64,000 nucleotides of DNA from Maribacter vaceletii (GTDB lineage Bacteria; Bacteroidota; Bacteroidia; Flavobacteriales; Flavobacteriaceae). How positions within the stretch are numbered: the first letter of the stretch is position 1; each line of letters starts with the position of its first letter. Of this stretch, positions 17,058 to 26,447 are shown piece after piece. Location: positions 558,001-622,000 of the forward strand of contig NZ_RBIQ01000007.1 of assembly GCF_003634105.1 (NCBI RefSeq), given 5' to 3'. Made by a program: the position numbers and the translations under genes. Below the pieces are notes generated by a model. The model was not told where the DNA came from and made no database searches. It was given only the letters and a program-made list of their open reading frames with translations.

Positions 17058-20000
17058 ATGAAAAAACGATTAACTACTCGATTTAAACCACGCAACCTTT
17101 TGTTTGGTTTAGCAATTATGCTTTTCTGCGTTACTTCTGCAGAAGCGCAGTCTACCCAAATAACAGGTAATGTAACAGACCAACTAAACGAAGTTCTTAT
17201 TGGAGCTAACATAGTTGTAAAAGGAACTACAAACGGTGTGGTTTCAGACTTTGACGGTAATTATACACTCAAAGCAAACAAAGGAGACGTATTAGTTGTA
17301 AGCTATACTGGTTTTACTACTAAAGAAGTAACAATAGGTGATAACACAACCATTAACGTGCAATTATCCGAAAGTGCTGAAGCACTTGAAGAGGTAGTAC
17401 TTATTGGATACGGTTCTAGAAAAAAGACCGATGTAGTAACAGCTGTGAGTACTGTGGACAATGATTTTCTTGACCAACAACCATCTGCAGATGCTACAAG
17501 AGCATTACAAGGTAGTGCTTCTGGTGTAACTGTGGTAGCATCCGCAAGACCAGGACAACAAGCGCAAGTAAGGATTCGTGGTCTAGGTAGTATAAATGGC
17601 AACAACCCATTGTATATTATTGATGGTTCTATTGGAGGTTCTATACCACCACCAGACCAAATAAAAACCATTCAAGTATTAAAAGATGCTTCATCTACTG
17701 CTATTTATGGTTCTAGAGGTGCAAATGGTGTAATATTAGTTACTACAAAATCAGGAAGAAAAAACCAAAAAGCAAAACTTCAATTAAATGTAAAAACTGG
17801 CGTTGGAAAAAGTAATGCCAAAATGGATTTAGTTACTGATCCTAATTTAATAGGGCAAATGATTTGGTTAGAACAAACTAATGATGGTATTACTCCGAAT
17901 CATGCACATTTTCAGTTTGATCCAAACGACATAATGGCAACAAGAGTTAACGATTATTTATTCCCTAATGGGGCATCAAACGGAGACCCTTCTACAGATC
18001 CTTCTTTATACGAGGAAAGAAACTATCCAATTACACGTACTAACCAAAATGGTACAGATTGGTTAGAAGAAATGTATGACAGTACTGCAATGTTACAAGA
18101 ATACGGCCTTTCTGTTACTGGAGGTTCAGAAAAAACAACTTATGCTTTAAATGCTAGTTTCTTTGATGAAGAAGGGGTGTTTAAATACAATTCTTTTAAC
18201 AGGTATGCTTTTAGATCTAATATAGATTCAGAAATAACTGATTGGTTAACAATTGGACAAAGATTAGGAGCAACATTTACAGAAAGTAAAGGTAACACTA
18301 TAGGTTTTAACGCTATTGCTGAAACAAGTCCTTTAATTCCTTTATATGATGAAGGCGGAAATTATGCAGGTGGTATTGTTGGTGGTAACTTAAATGATGG
18401 CCCTAACCCAGTAGGAAGTAATTTTCGCAACAGAAGAGATTTAAGAAAAACATTAAATCTAACAGGTAATTTTTATATGCAAATAGAGCCCTTAAAAGAT
18501 TTAAAATTCAAATCTTTATTTGGTTATAATATGAATTGGTTTAGTAACCATGACCCAAGATTTGGTGATCCAGAAAACACCAACGGTTCTTTTGCTAATA
18601 CCTTAAGTGAAACAAGAAATAATAGATTAACTTGGAACTTTTCTAACACACTTACCTATGCAAAAACATTTTCAGAAGTTCACAATCTAGATATTCTTTT
18701 AGGTATGGAATCCTACAAAAGTAGTTTTGATGAAATACAAGCCGGTAGAGCAGGTTATATATCTACTAATCCAGATTTTTACTATTTAACTGCCGGAGCA
18801 GATGGAATAACTAATGATTCCAATGCTAGTGCAGGGTCTTTATTTTCTTTGTTTTCTAGATTGTACTATTCTTATGATAATAAATACATGATAGAAGGGA
18901 CCGTTAGACGAGATGCTTCTTCCATATTCACATCAGATAAAAGAGTTGGTTATTTTCCAGCAGTATCTGCAGGTTGGGTAGTTTCTAGAGAAAACTTCAT
19001 GGAAGGCACTAGTGGTTGGTTAAACCAATTAAAATTTAGAGTTGGTTGGGGTCAATCTGGTAATGATCAAATAGGTAGTAGTAGTAATATTTATAGCACA
19101 TATGGTTCTGGTTTAGGAAACTCATACTATGGTTTAGGTGGTAATGACAATACTATTGCTTTAGGCTACCAGTCTATTGCATACGGAAACCCTGATGCTG
19201 TATGGGAAACTACAGAATCTACAAACTTTGGTTTAGACGCTACAATAGTAGGTGGCTTAAATTTAAGTGTAGATGTTTGGAGAAAGAAAACAAGCGATAT
19301 GCTATTTCCTATAGAATTACCTGCTGTTGTAGGGCAAGCACAATACCCAGCTGTAAATATTGGAACTATGGATAATAATGGTGTTGATATAGAACTTAAT
19401 TATAACGGCAGCGTAGGAGCAGATTTCACTTATAGTATAGGCGCAAATATTTCTACTTATAAAAATGAAGTTACACAATTATCAGGTGGAGAAAATGATT
19501 TTGTAACAGGTAGAAGTGAAAGAGGACAAACCTATACTAGAGCAGAAAATGGGCATTCTTTCCCTGAATTTTATGGTTATGTTGTAGAAGGCATCTTCCA
19601 AACACAACCAGAAGCAGATGCACACGCTACAAATGGAACATATAACCAACCTGGTAATCTTAAAATAAAAGATATTAGCGGTCCAGATGGCGTACCAGAT
19701 GGAGAAATTACTCCAGACGATAGAACCTCTATTGGAAATCCACATCCAGATTTTACAGCAGGTTTAAATATTGGGATGCAATATAAAAACTTTGACCTAA
19801 CCGCTATCTGGTATGCAAGTGTTGGTAATGATCTAATTAATTACTATAACAGATTTACAAGATATGGTTTATTTCAAGGGCCAAAAGCATCAGACCGTTT
19901 ATATAAGTCTTGGGGAAGTCCATATCTAGAAAATAATGAAGATGCTGTATTACCTAAAGCATCTAGCACAACAAGTTTTGAGCAAAACACAAATTCAGAT

Positions 20001-20276
20001 ATGGTTGAAGATGGTACATTCTTACGTCTTAAATCATTACAAATAGGATACAACTTACCAAGTAATGTTTTAGATAAAATAGGTGTTTCTAATATGCGTA
20101 TTTATTTAATGGGAACAAATTTAATTACCCTTTTTGATGATTATTCTGGTTTAGATGTTGAAGTATTTCCTGCTTTTGATGCTAATAATCAAAACAGTGA
20201 AATAAATAAAGGTTTCGACTTTGGAACATGGCCACAGCCGAAACAATTTGTCCTTGGTTTAAATATTAGTTTATAA
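17058..20276 (+). CDS. susC: SusC-like TonB-dependent outer-membrane glycan transporter
   Basis: A 1072-residue protein with a signal peptide (about 1-31, ending 'AEAQ'). A CarboxypepD_reg-like domain follows ('GANIVVKGTTNGVVSDFDG', about 35-115), then the TonB box region 'EEVVLIGYGSRKK' and the plug with 'VRIRGLGSINGNNPLYIIDG' and 'IKTIQVLKDASSTAIYGSRGANG'. The rest is a beta-barrel of about 800 residues ending in 'FVLGLNISL'. It imports oligosaccharides across the outer membrane together with the SusD protein encoded 5 bp downstream. The 426-bp upstream region with repeated boxes suggests this is the main regulated promoter of the first PUL. The glycan is unknown; anhydrogalactose and galactonate-type genes around it suggest a red-algal galactan. 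Confidence 0.95.
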   Translation: MKKRLTTRFKPRNLLFGLAIMLFCVTSAEAQSTQITGNVTDQLNEVLIGANIVVKGTTNGVVSDFDGNYTLKANKGDVLVVSYTGFTTKEVTIGDNTTINVQLSESAEALEEVVLIGYGSRKKTDVVTAVSTVDNDFLDQQPSADATRALQGSASGVTVVASARPGQQAQVRIRGLGSINGNNPLYIIDGSIGGSIPPPDQIKTIQVLKDASSTAIYGSRGANGVILVTTKSGRKNQKAKLQLNVKTGVGKSNAKMDLVTDPNLIGQMIWLEQTNDGITPNHAHFQFDPNDIMATRVNDYLFPNGASNGDPSTDPSLYEERNYPITRTNQNGTDWLEEMYDSTAMLQEYGLSVTGGSEKTTYALNASFFDEEGVFKYNSFNRYAFRSNIDSEITDWLTIGQRLGATFTESKGNTIGFNAIAETSPLIPLYDEGGNYAGGIVGGNLNDGPNPVGSNFRNRRDLRKTLNLTGNFYMQIEPLKDLKFKSLFGYNMNWFSNHDPRFGDPENTNGSFANTLSETRNNRLTWNFSNTLTYAKTFSEVHNLDILLGMESYKSSFDEIQAGRAGYISTNPDFYYLTAGADGITNDSNASAGSLFSLFSRLYYSYDNKYMIEGTVRRDASSIFTSDKRVGYFPAVSAGWVVSRENFMEGTSGWLNQLKFRVGWGQSGNDQIGSSSNIYSTYGSGLGNSYYGLGGNDNTIALGYQSIAYGNPDAVWETTESTNFGLDATIVGGLNLSVDVWRKKTSDMLFPIELPAVVGQAQYPAVNIGTMDNNGVDIELNYNGSVGADFTYSIGANISTYKNEVTQLSGGENDFVTGRSERGQTYTRAENGHSFPEFYGYVVEGIFQTQPEADAHATNGTYNQPGNLKIKDISGPDGVPDGEITPDDRTSIGNPHPDFTAGLNIGMQYKNFDLTAIWYASVGNDLINYYNRFTRYGLFQGPKASDRLYKSWGSPYLENNEDAVLPKASSTTSFEQNTNSDMVEDGTFLRLKSLQIGYNLPSNVLDKIGVSNMRIYLMGTNLITLFDDYSGLDVEVFPAFDANNQNSEINKGFDFGTWPQPKQFVLGLNISL

Positions 20277-20281
20277 AAAAA

Positions 20282-22039
20282 ATGAAAATGAAGAAAATAT
20301 ATAAAAAAATAAGCCTATTGGTAATTCTAGGAATTGCTGTTAGTGCTTGTAAAGATGAATTTTTAGAAGAATTCCCAAGAGGTGTTGTAACTATTGATAC
20401 ACTTTCTGATGAACCTGGCGCTAATTTATTATTAGTAGGAGCATATTCTGTTATTGATGGTTACTCACAAGGTGGCCCTGGTGGAGCTGGTGAAGCTTCA
20501 GCTACAAACTGGGTTTGGGGAGATGTACCTTCTGATGATATGCACCGTGGAGACCAAACTGGTGGATGGAGTGCAATAAATTTAATAGAAAGATATGAAG
20601 TAGACCCTACTAACCCATGGGTAGAAGGTTTATGGAAAGCAAATTACGATGGTATTGCAAGAGCTAATGATGTTATTAGAGTTCTTAGAAATGCAGGAGA
20701 TAATATTCCTGCGGAGGCTGCATCACAAATTGAAGCAGAGGCTAGATGGTTAAGAGCGTGGTTTCATTTTCAATTAAGAACAAAAATTGAAAAAATACCT
20801 TATGTAACAGAAGACGTGAACCCTGCAGAAGTTTCTAACGAAACTGAAGTTTGGGATAATATTGAAGCAGATATTCAATGGGGTATAGACAATGGTATGT
20901 CTGAAACTCCAGAAATTGGTCGTGCTTCTCGTTGGGCAGCTAAAGCTTTTAAAGCTCGTGTTCATATGTTTCAAAATGAGTTTAATTTAGCTAAACCGTT
21001 ATTAGACGATATTATAGATAATGGCCCATTTGTATTAATGGATCACTTTTATGACAATCATGACGAAGAAAAGCAAAACAATGCAGAAAGTATTTTTGAA
21101 ATACAATATACTGTAAATGATGGCGATGCCGGAGGACATAATGCTGGTTCTGACCATAGAACATTATTCCCAAGAGGTGCAGATATTGGTTTATGTTGTG
21201 CATATAGCGCTCCTTCTTTTGATCTTTTTAATGCTTTTAAAGTAGATGCAGATGGACTTCCTTTATTAGATACATTCCAAGATAATTTATTATTAGAAGA
21301 TTATGGAAAATTAGATACTGATGATTTTACACCAACTAATGAACTGCTTGACCCTAGAGTAGATTGGACAATTGCAAGACGTGGAATACCATTTTTTGAT
21401 TGGGGACCAATGTCTGGTGGAGACTGGATGTTAGATCAAGCTGGTATGGGACCATTCCTAAACAAAAAAATCATGTTCTATAAAAGAAATTTTCAGACTA
21501 TATCTATTAACACACCTACATGGTCTGCAGGTTTAAATGGTAATAACTGGAGACTATTTAGATTAGGACATATATTATTATGGAGAGCAGAAGTTGCAGT
21601 AGAAGAAAATGATTTAGAAACTGCTAAAGACCTAGTTAATGAAATTCGTCTTAGAGCACAAGATGATATTGTTATGGGAAGAATTAGTAATACAACCTTT
21701 GGAGCTGATGACCCAATAGTAATTGATGAATCACAACCTGCGGCAAATTATTTATTAGGATTGTACCCTTCTTTTCCTGATCAAGATTATGCAAGAAAGG
21801 CAGTGCGTCACGAAACAAGATTAGAGTTCGCATTAGAAGGTATGCGTTTTCAAGATCTAGTTCGTTGGGGAATTGATGCTGAAACAATGAATGCTTACTT
21901 GACTTCAGAATTATCTACTGATAAACTTCCATGGATTCAAGGAGCTACATATACAGCAGGACAGGATGATCATTTCCCTGTACCACAAACACAACTAGAT
22001 TTACAATCTGGTGTATTAACACAAGACCCTGCGTATTAA
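20282..22039 (+). CDS. susD: SusD-like glycan-binding surface lipoprotein
   Basis: A 585-residue lipoprotein with lipobox AVSAC near residue 22. It has the SusD/RagB pattern: an N-terminal 'DEFLEEFPRG' start, TPR-type helices ('ARANDVIRVLRNAGD', 'EARWLRAWFHFQL'), and the C-terminal block 'RLEFALEGMRFQDLVRWGI' followed by 'HFPVPQTQLDLQSG'. It caps the SusC barrel and binds the incoming oligosaccharide on the cell surface. It starts 5 bp after susC and is followed by a terminator, so susC-susD form a transcript of their own. A second in-frame start (the Met at codon 3) would give an almost identical protein. Confidence 0.95.
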   Translation: MKMKKIYKKISLLVILGIAVSACKDEFLEEFPRGVVTIDTLSDEPGANLLLVGAYSVIDGYSQGGPGGAGEASATNWVWGDVPSDDMHRGDQTGGWSAINLIERYEVDPTNPWVEGLWKANYDGIARANDVIRVLRNAGDNIPAEAASQIEAEARWLRAWFHFQLRTKIEKIPYVTEDVNPAEVSNETEVWDNIEADIQWGIDNGMSETPEIGRASRWAAKAFKARVHMFQNEFNLAKPLLDDIIDNGPFVLMDHFYDNHDEEKQNNAESIFEIQYTVNDGDAGGHNAGSDHRTLFPRGADIGLCCAYSAPSFDLFNAFKVDADGLPLLDTFQDNLLLEDYGKLDTDDFTPTNELLDPRVDWTIARRGIPFFDWGPMSGGDWMLDQAGMGPFLNKKIMFYKRNFQTISINTPTWSAGLNGNNWRLFRLGHILLWRAEVAVEENDLETAKDLVNEIRLRAQDDIVMGRISNTTFGADDPIVIDESQPAANYLLGLYPSFPDQDYARKAVRHETRLEFALEGMRFQDLVRWGIDAETMNAYLTSELSTDKLPWIQGATYTAGQDDHFPVPQTQLDLQSGVLTQDPAY

Positions 22040-22067
22040 AAATTTTGTTTGAGTTGAGTTTTGAGCT

Positions 22068-22112
22068 AAGAACGGCAAGTAACTTTTTTAAGTAAACTAC
22101 CGTTCTTTTTTT
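22068..22112 (+). terminator. Intrinsic terminator after susC-susD
   Basis: An 8-bp outer stem (22068-22075 with 22100-22107) encloses a second AGT-rich pairing and is followed by an eight-T tract. Confidence 0.7.
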
Positions 22113-22240
22113 ACCTTTAAATGACTACCAACATTACATTTTATTTATAAAAAAAACATTAGTTACTTCATATTAATCATTCGTGCTATAAATACAATTT
22201 ATATCCACATATTTTCGTAAGGACTTTAAAAAGAAAGAAA

Positions 22241-23530
22241 ATGACTGAAAAACCAACCACAAGAAAACGATTTAATATCCTTGCTATGATTTTTATAACC
22301 GTAGTAATAAATTATTTGGATCGTAGTAATATCTCTATTGCAGCATCTGCCTTACAAGAAGACTTAGGTATAGATTCTATTAAAATGGGATATGTATTTT
22401 CTGCTTTTGCTTGGACCTATGCATTATTACAAATTCCTGGAGGTGCTATTGCAGATAGAATAAAATCTAGAGTATTATATACTTTTATAATGGTTTTCTG
22501 GTCTATTGCAACATTAATTCAAGGAATGGTAAATTCTTTTACCGCATTAATAGGTTTAAGAGCAAGTATAGGCTTCTTTGAAGCTCCTTCATATCCAATA
22601 AATAATTTAGTAGTTACACGCTGGTTTCCAGAAAACGAAAGAGCTACAGCTATTGGCATCTACACATCTGGACAATTTTTAGGAATGGCTTTTTTACTAC
22701 CTATTTTAACTTTAATACAAGATGCATTTGGCTGGAGAGGGCTTTTTATAATCTCAGGAATTATAGGGCTTGTATGGGCTGCAATTTGGTATTTCTTTTA
22801 TAGAGACCCAAAAGACCATAAATCTATTAGCGAATCGGAATTAAATTATATTCAAGAAGGTGGTGGCCTTATAGAAACAAAAAAACAGACAGAAGTTAAA
22901 GAAAAATTTAACTGGGAAGATATTAAAGAAGTATTTAGTTACCGTAAACTATGGGGACTTTATATAGGTCAATTTTGCTTAGGAGCAACATTAATATTTT
23001 TTCTTACCTGGTTTCCAACATATTTAGTAAAATATAGAGGGTTAGACTTTCTTAAATCTGGATTCTTAGCATCTATTCCATATTTAGCAGCTTTTGTTGG
23101 AGTTTTACTCTCTGGATTTACATCAGATTATCTAACAAAAAAAGGATACTCTGTAGAAACTTCAAGAAAATTACCAATAATTATTGGTATGTTACTTTCT
23201 ATTGGTGTTATTGGAGCTAATTATACCGATGATACTTTCTTTATAATACTGTTTTTATCTATTTCCTTTTTTGGCAATGGTCTTGCAAGTATAGCATGGG
23301 TATTTATATCATTAATAGCACCTACAAGACTTATTGGATTAACTGGTGGAGCCTTTAATTTTATTGGAGGATTAGCTGGTATAGTTGTTCCTATTGTAAT
23401 AGGTTATTTAGTAAAAGATGGGGATTTTAGTCCTGCCCTATTTTTTATTGGAGGAATAGCATTGTTAGGCTTTGTTTCCTATACTTTTATTGTTGGTAAA
23501 GTAGAACGTATTGTACCAAAAAACAAATAA
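22241..23530 (+). CDS. MFS permease, sugar-acid (ExuT-like) type, paralog of the one at 15342
   Basis: A 429-residue protein of about 12 membrane helices with 'NYLDRSNISIA', 'GGAIADRIKSR' and 'FYRDPKDHKSIS'. Long segments match the permease at 15342 nearly residue for residue, for example 'MGYVFSAFAWTYA' and 'LTWFPTYLVKYRGLDFLKSGFLASIP', so one arose by duplication of the other. It is the first gene of the operon with the dehydratase, kinase and aldolase (gap to the dehydratase 38 bp), so its substrate is probably the galactonate-like acid they degrade. The 201-bp upstream gap holds the susCD terminator and an AATCATTCGT word also found before the cytochrome-c lipoprotein gene. Confidence 0.85.
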   Translation: MTEKPTTRKRFNILAMIFITVVINYLDRSNISIAASALQEDLGIDSIKMGYVFSAFAWTYALLQIPGGAIADRIKSRVLYTFIMVFWSIATLIQGMVNSFTALIGLRASIGFFEAPSYPINNLVVTRWFPENERATAIGIYTSGQFLGMAFLLPILTLIQDAFGWRGLFIISGIIGLVWAAIWYFFYRDPKDHKSISESELNYIQEGGGLIETKKQTEVKEKFNWEDIKEVFSYRKLWGLYIGQFCLGATLIFFLTWFPTYLVKYRGLDFLKSGFLASIPYLAAFVGVLLSGFTSDYLTKKGYSVETSRKLPIIIGMLLSIGVIGANYTDDTFFIILFLSISFFGNGLASIAWVFISLIAPTRLIGLTGGAFNFIGGLAGIVVPIVIGYLVKDGDFSPALFFIGGIALLGFVSYTFIVGKVERIVPKNK

Positions 23531-23568
23531 AGACAGTAGTATTACTAATAGTAATTTAGAATATAAAA

Positions 23569-24726
23569 ATGAAAATCACCGATATAAAAACATATCCAAT
23601 AAATGTTGGAAGTGGAAGTCAATTAGTAATTAAGATAGAGACAGATAGTGGTATCTATGGTTGGGGAGCTTCCGGCCTTTCCGGAAGGGAACTTGCCGTA
23701 GTTGGCGCTATAAAGCATTACAAACCATTACTTATTGGGAGAAACCCAATGCAAATTGGTGCCATTTGGCAAGATTTATATAGAGGGCAGTATTTTGAAG
23801 GCGGAAGAGTTTTAACCGCCGCAATATCTGCAATAGACATAGCATTATATGATATAAAAGGGAAAACATTAGGGGTTCCTGTTTATGAGCTTTTAGGAGG
23901 TAAACAACGTAACTTTGTAGAATGTTTTGCTTCGGTACGTTTTTCTACGCTAGAAGAACTTATCAGACTTTCTAAAGGACTTGTAGCAGAAGGATGGAAT
24001 ATGCTTCGCTTAGCTCCTGCTGAATTTGAAGCACAAGAAAACCAAAGCCAATTTGAACCAAGAGAATCTATCTCAATAATTTCAGAATGGTTAATTGCTT
24101 TAAGAAAAGAAGTAGGAACAAAAATAACTATTGGTATAGATTACCACACAAGGTTAACACAAGCAGAAACATACACTTTTATACAAAGAATGCCAAAAGG
24201 TACTATAGATTTTATAGAAGAGCCTATACGTGATGAAAATCCAGAAGCATATGAAAATCTACGTAAAATGATAGATATTCCTTTTGCCATAGGAGAAGAG
24301 TTTTCTAGCAAATGGCAATTTATGCCTTTCATAGAAAAGAACATAACACAATACGCAAGAATAGACGTTTGTAATGTTGGTGGTATTACCGAAGCTAAAA
24401 AGGTTGCTGCTATGGCAGAAACACACTATATAGATTTAATGCCACATAATCCTTTAGGGCCAATATGCACCGCTGCAACTATACACTTAGCTGCATCATG
24501 CCCTAATTTTAGTTGGTTAGAAGAAGTAAATACTGGTGCACATGTTATAACAAATGACCCAAAATTTTACCCTGAGCAACATAAATTAGCTGGTCCAAGA
24601 TATCCGGTTACGGATACTCCTGGTTTAGGAATAGATTTTAACGAAGAATACGCTAAAACATTAAAATTTAAACCTGTAGAAATCCCTCGTCTTTATAGAA
24701 AAGACGGTTCACTTACTAATTGGTAA
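23569..24726 (+). CDS. Enolase-superfamily sugar-acid dehydratase, galactonate dehydratase (DgoD) type
   Basis: A 385-residue mandelate-racemase-family enzyme. Its catalytic set lines up with E. coli DgoD at a constant offset of 8: D191 and H193 in 'GIDYHTR', E217 in 'FIEEP', E243 in 'AIGEEF' and H293 in 'MPHNPLGP'. The C-terminal 'LYRKDGSLTNW' is also DgoD-like. It should abstract the C2 proton of D-galactonate or a close relative and eliminate water to give 2-keto-3-deoxygalactonate. The kinase and aldolase genes that follow would process this. It is cytoplasmic. It clearly differs from the cycloisomerase at 1960, so the locus has two entry enzymes to keto-deoxy acids. A role on an anhydro-acid or on another aldonate remains possible. 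Confidence 0.85.
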   Translation: MKITDIKTYPINVGSGSQLVIKIETDSGIYGWGASGLSGRELAVVGAIKHYKPLLIGRNPMQIGAIWQDLYRGQYFEGGRVLTAAISAIDIALYDIKGKTLGVPVYELLGGKQRNFVECFASVRFSTLEELIRLSKGLVAEGWNMLRLAPAEFEAQENQSQFEPRESISIISEWLIALRKEVGTKITIGIDYHTRLTQAETYTFIQRMPKGTIDFIEEPIRDENPEAYENLRKMIDIPFAIGEEFSSKWQFMPFIEKNITQYARIDVCNVGGITEAKKVAAMAETHYIDLMPHNPLGPICTAATIHLAASCPNFSWLEEVNTGAHVITNDPKFYPEQHKLAGPRYPVTDTPGLGIDFNEEYAKTLKFKPVEIPRLYRKDGSLTNW

Positions 24727-24731
24727 ACATT

Positions 24732-25739
24732 ATGAGTTTTACAACTTTTGGAGAAATAATGCTTAGACTAACTCCTAACGATTACGCTGCTAAAATAAAT
24801 AGCGCAAAAAATTTTGGAGTACACTTTGCAGGCTCAGAATCTAATGTAGCTAGCTCCTTAGCATATTTAGGCAATAAAACACAGTTTGTTACTAAACTTC
24901 CAAAAAATCAGCTAGGAGACGCTGCTGTAAACTCCTTAAGGTTCTATGGTATAAATACGAATAACATATTAAGAGGAGGAAATAGGGTTGGAACTTATTT
25001 TATAGAAATTGGTTCCTCTATAAGACCTTCTAGTGTAATTTATGATAGAGAAAATTCTGCTATTGCTAGTATAAAAAACAATGAATTTGATTGGGAAAAA
25101 ATACTAGAAGGACAAAAACATCTTTTTATATCTGGAATTACACCTGCATTATCTAAACATTGTGCTGATGAAGTAATTTCTTTAGCTAAAGTTGCAAGAA
25201 AATTAAATGTTAAGGTTAGCTTTGATATGAATTATAGAAGAACTCTTTGGAGTGATGTATCAAATGCTAGAAAAATATTTGATGCCATTTTAGAAAACAC
25301 AGATATTTTGTTTGGAAATATGGGCGTATTAAATGATGTTTATGGTATGACAGGTGAGGGCTCTAATAGTATAGATAAAACAGTTGATATTATTACTAAA
25401 GCTAAGAACGAATTTTGTTTAAATGAACTAGCTTTTACCGTACGTGATCATTACTCTGCTAATGAAAATGGACTATCTGGTATTTATATAGGTGCTAATG
25501 ACCCTATTGTCTCTGACACCTATAAAGTACAGATTTTAGACCGCTTTGGTACAGGAGATGCTTTTGCAGCAGGATGTTTACACGGATTAAATAAAAAGTG
25601 GGATAAAGAAAAGGTAATTGGTTTTGCAACTGCTGCCTTTGCTCTAAAACATACTATAAAAGGAGATCAACATACAAGTAACGAAGAGGAAATTAACTCC
25701 ATAAGAAATGGAAATATAACAGGACACGTATTACGATGA
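24732..25739 (+). CDS. kdgK: 2-Keto-3-deoxygluconate/galactonate kinase (PfkB family)
   Basis: Start chosen at the ATG at 24732, giving 335 residues. The upstream in-frame TTG at 24720 would overlap the dehydratase stop and adds only 'MVNI'. The protein begins with the PfkB-type 'TFGEIMLRLTP', has the substrate loop 'HFAGSESNVASSLAYLG', and the anion-hole/catalytic motif 'DRFGTGDAFAAG' with base D276. It should phosphorylate 2-keto-3-deoxygluconate or -galactonate at O6 with ATP. It follows the dehydratase by 5 bp and overlaps the aldolase start by 4 bp (ATGA), so translation is probably coupled. The stereochemistry of its substrate cannot be read from the sequence. Confidence 0.9.
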   Translation: MSFTTFGEIMLRLTPNDYAAKINSAKNFGVHFAGSESNVASSLAYLGNKTQFVTKLPKNQLGDAAVNSLRFYGINTNNILRGGNRVGTYFIEIGSSIRPSSVIYDRENSAIASIKNNEFDWEKILEGQKHLFISGITPALSKHCADEVISLAKVARKLNVKVSFDMNYRRTLWSDVSNARKIFDAILENTDILFGNMGVLNDVYGMTGEGSNSIDKTVDIITKAKNEFCLNELAFTVRDHYSANENGLSGIYIGANDPIVSDTYKVQILDRFGTGDAFAAGCLHGLNKKWDKEKVIGFATAAFALKHTIKGDQHTSNEEEINSIRNGNITGHVLR

Positions 25740-26368
25740 AAAGAGAAGAAATTTTAGAGATAATTAAAGACAGTAAGATAGTTGTTGTTATAAGAATGAA
25801 AGAACAACAACAAGTTGCAAAAGTTATAGATGCCTTGGTTAAAGGAGGAATTAAAACGTTAGAGGTAACTTCTAATACTCCTGGCTACTTAGAAGAAATT
25901 TCTAAAGCTAGAACAAAATACCCTAATACGCTTATTGGTGCCGGTACAGTCACTAATGCAAATAAAGCCAAGGACTCTGTAAATGCTGGCGCACAATTTT
26001 TAGTTACGCCAAATACAAACATAGAAACTATTAAAGTTGCTCATGAAAACAACATCCCGGTTTTAATGGGGGCTATTACCCCATCAGAAATTAGCATGGC
26101 TGCTGAAGCTGGTGCAGATATTGTTAAAATATTCCCTGCTGGTGCCATGGGAATAAAATACTTTAAAGCAGTAAAAGCACCTTTAAGTGACATTCCATTA
26201 TTTGCTGTAGGTGGTATTGATGAAAATAGTGCTGCTGATTGGATTACTGCTGGAGCTGAAGGACTTGGTATTGGTGGTGGATTAACGAAAGTTGTTAATT
26301 CCGAATCTGATTTTAATGACATTGTGACTTTATCAAAAAAATATTTATCTATTCTTAACGAAAAATAG
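25736..26368 (+). CDS. eda: KDPG / KDPGal aldolase
   Basis: A 210-residue class I aldolase of the usual size, with E43 in 'KTLEVTSNTPG', the Schiff-base lysine K131 in 'DIVKIFPAGAMG', and the phosphate-binding 'FAVGGIDENSA' and 'LGIGGGLT' loops. It cleaves 2-keto-3-deoxy-6-phosphogluconate (or -galactonate) to pyruvate and glyceraldehyde 3-phosphate. It overlaps the kinase stop codon and closes the operon permease - dehydratase - kinase - aldolase. A strong bidirectional terminator follows. It could also serve the uronate route of the second PUL, since unsaturated uronates end in KDG. Confidence 0.93.
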   Translation: MKREEILEIIKDSKIVVVIRMKEQQQVAKVIDALVKGGIKTLEVTSNTPGYLEEISKARTKYPNTLIGAGTVTNANKAKDSVNAGAQFLVTPNTNIETIKVAHENNIPVLMGAITPSEISMAAEAGADIVKIFPAGAMGIKYFKAVKAPLSDIPLFAVGGIDENSAADWITAGAEGLGIGGGLTKVVNSESDFNDIVTLSKKYLSILNEK

Positions 26369-26391
26369 TAAGTTTTTAAAAATTAACAAAC

Positions 26392-26435
26392 AAAAAAAGA
26401 GCCTGTGATTGTATACATCACAGGCTCTTTTTTTT
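26392..26435. terminator. Bidirectional intrinsic terminator between convergent aldolase and sulfatase genes
   Basis: An 11-bp perfect GC-containing stem (26399-26409 with 26417-26427) is flanked by an A-tract on the left and a T-tract on the right. It can therefore terminate the plus-strand aldolase operon and the minus-strand sulfatase. Confidence 0.85.
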
Positions 26436-26447
26436 AGACTCCTTTTA

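Noticed and set aside
17303-17671. A 122-codon minus-strand open frame inside susC
   Set aside because: It is antisense to the conserved plug domain of susC and has no recognisable domain; treated as a chance frame.
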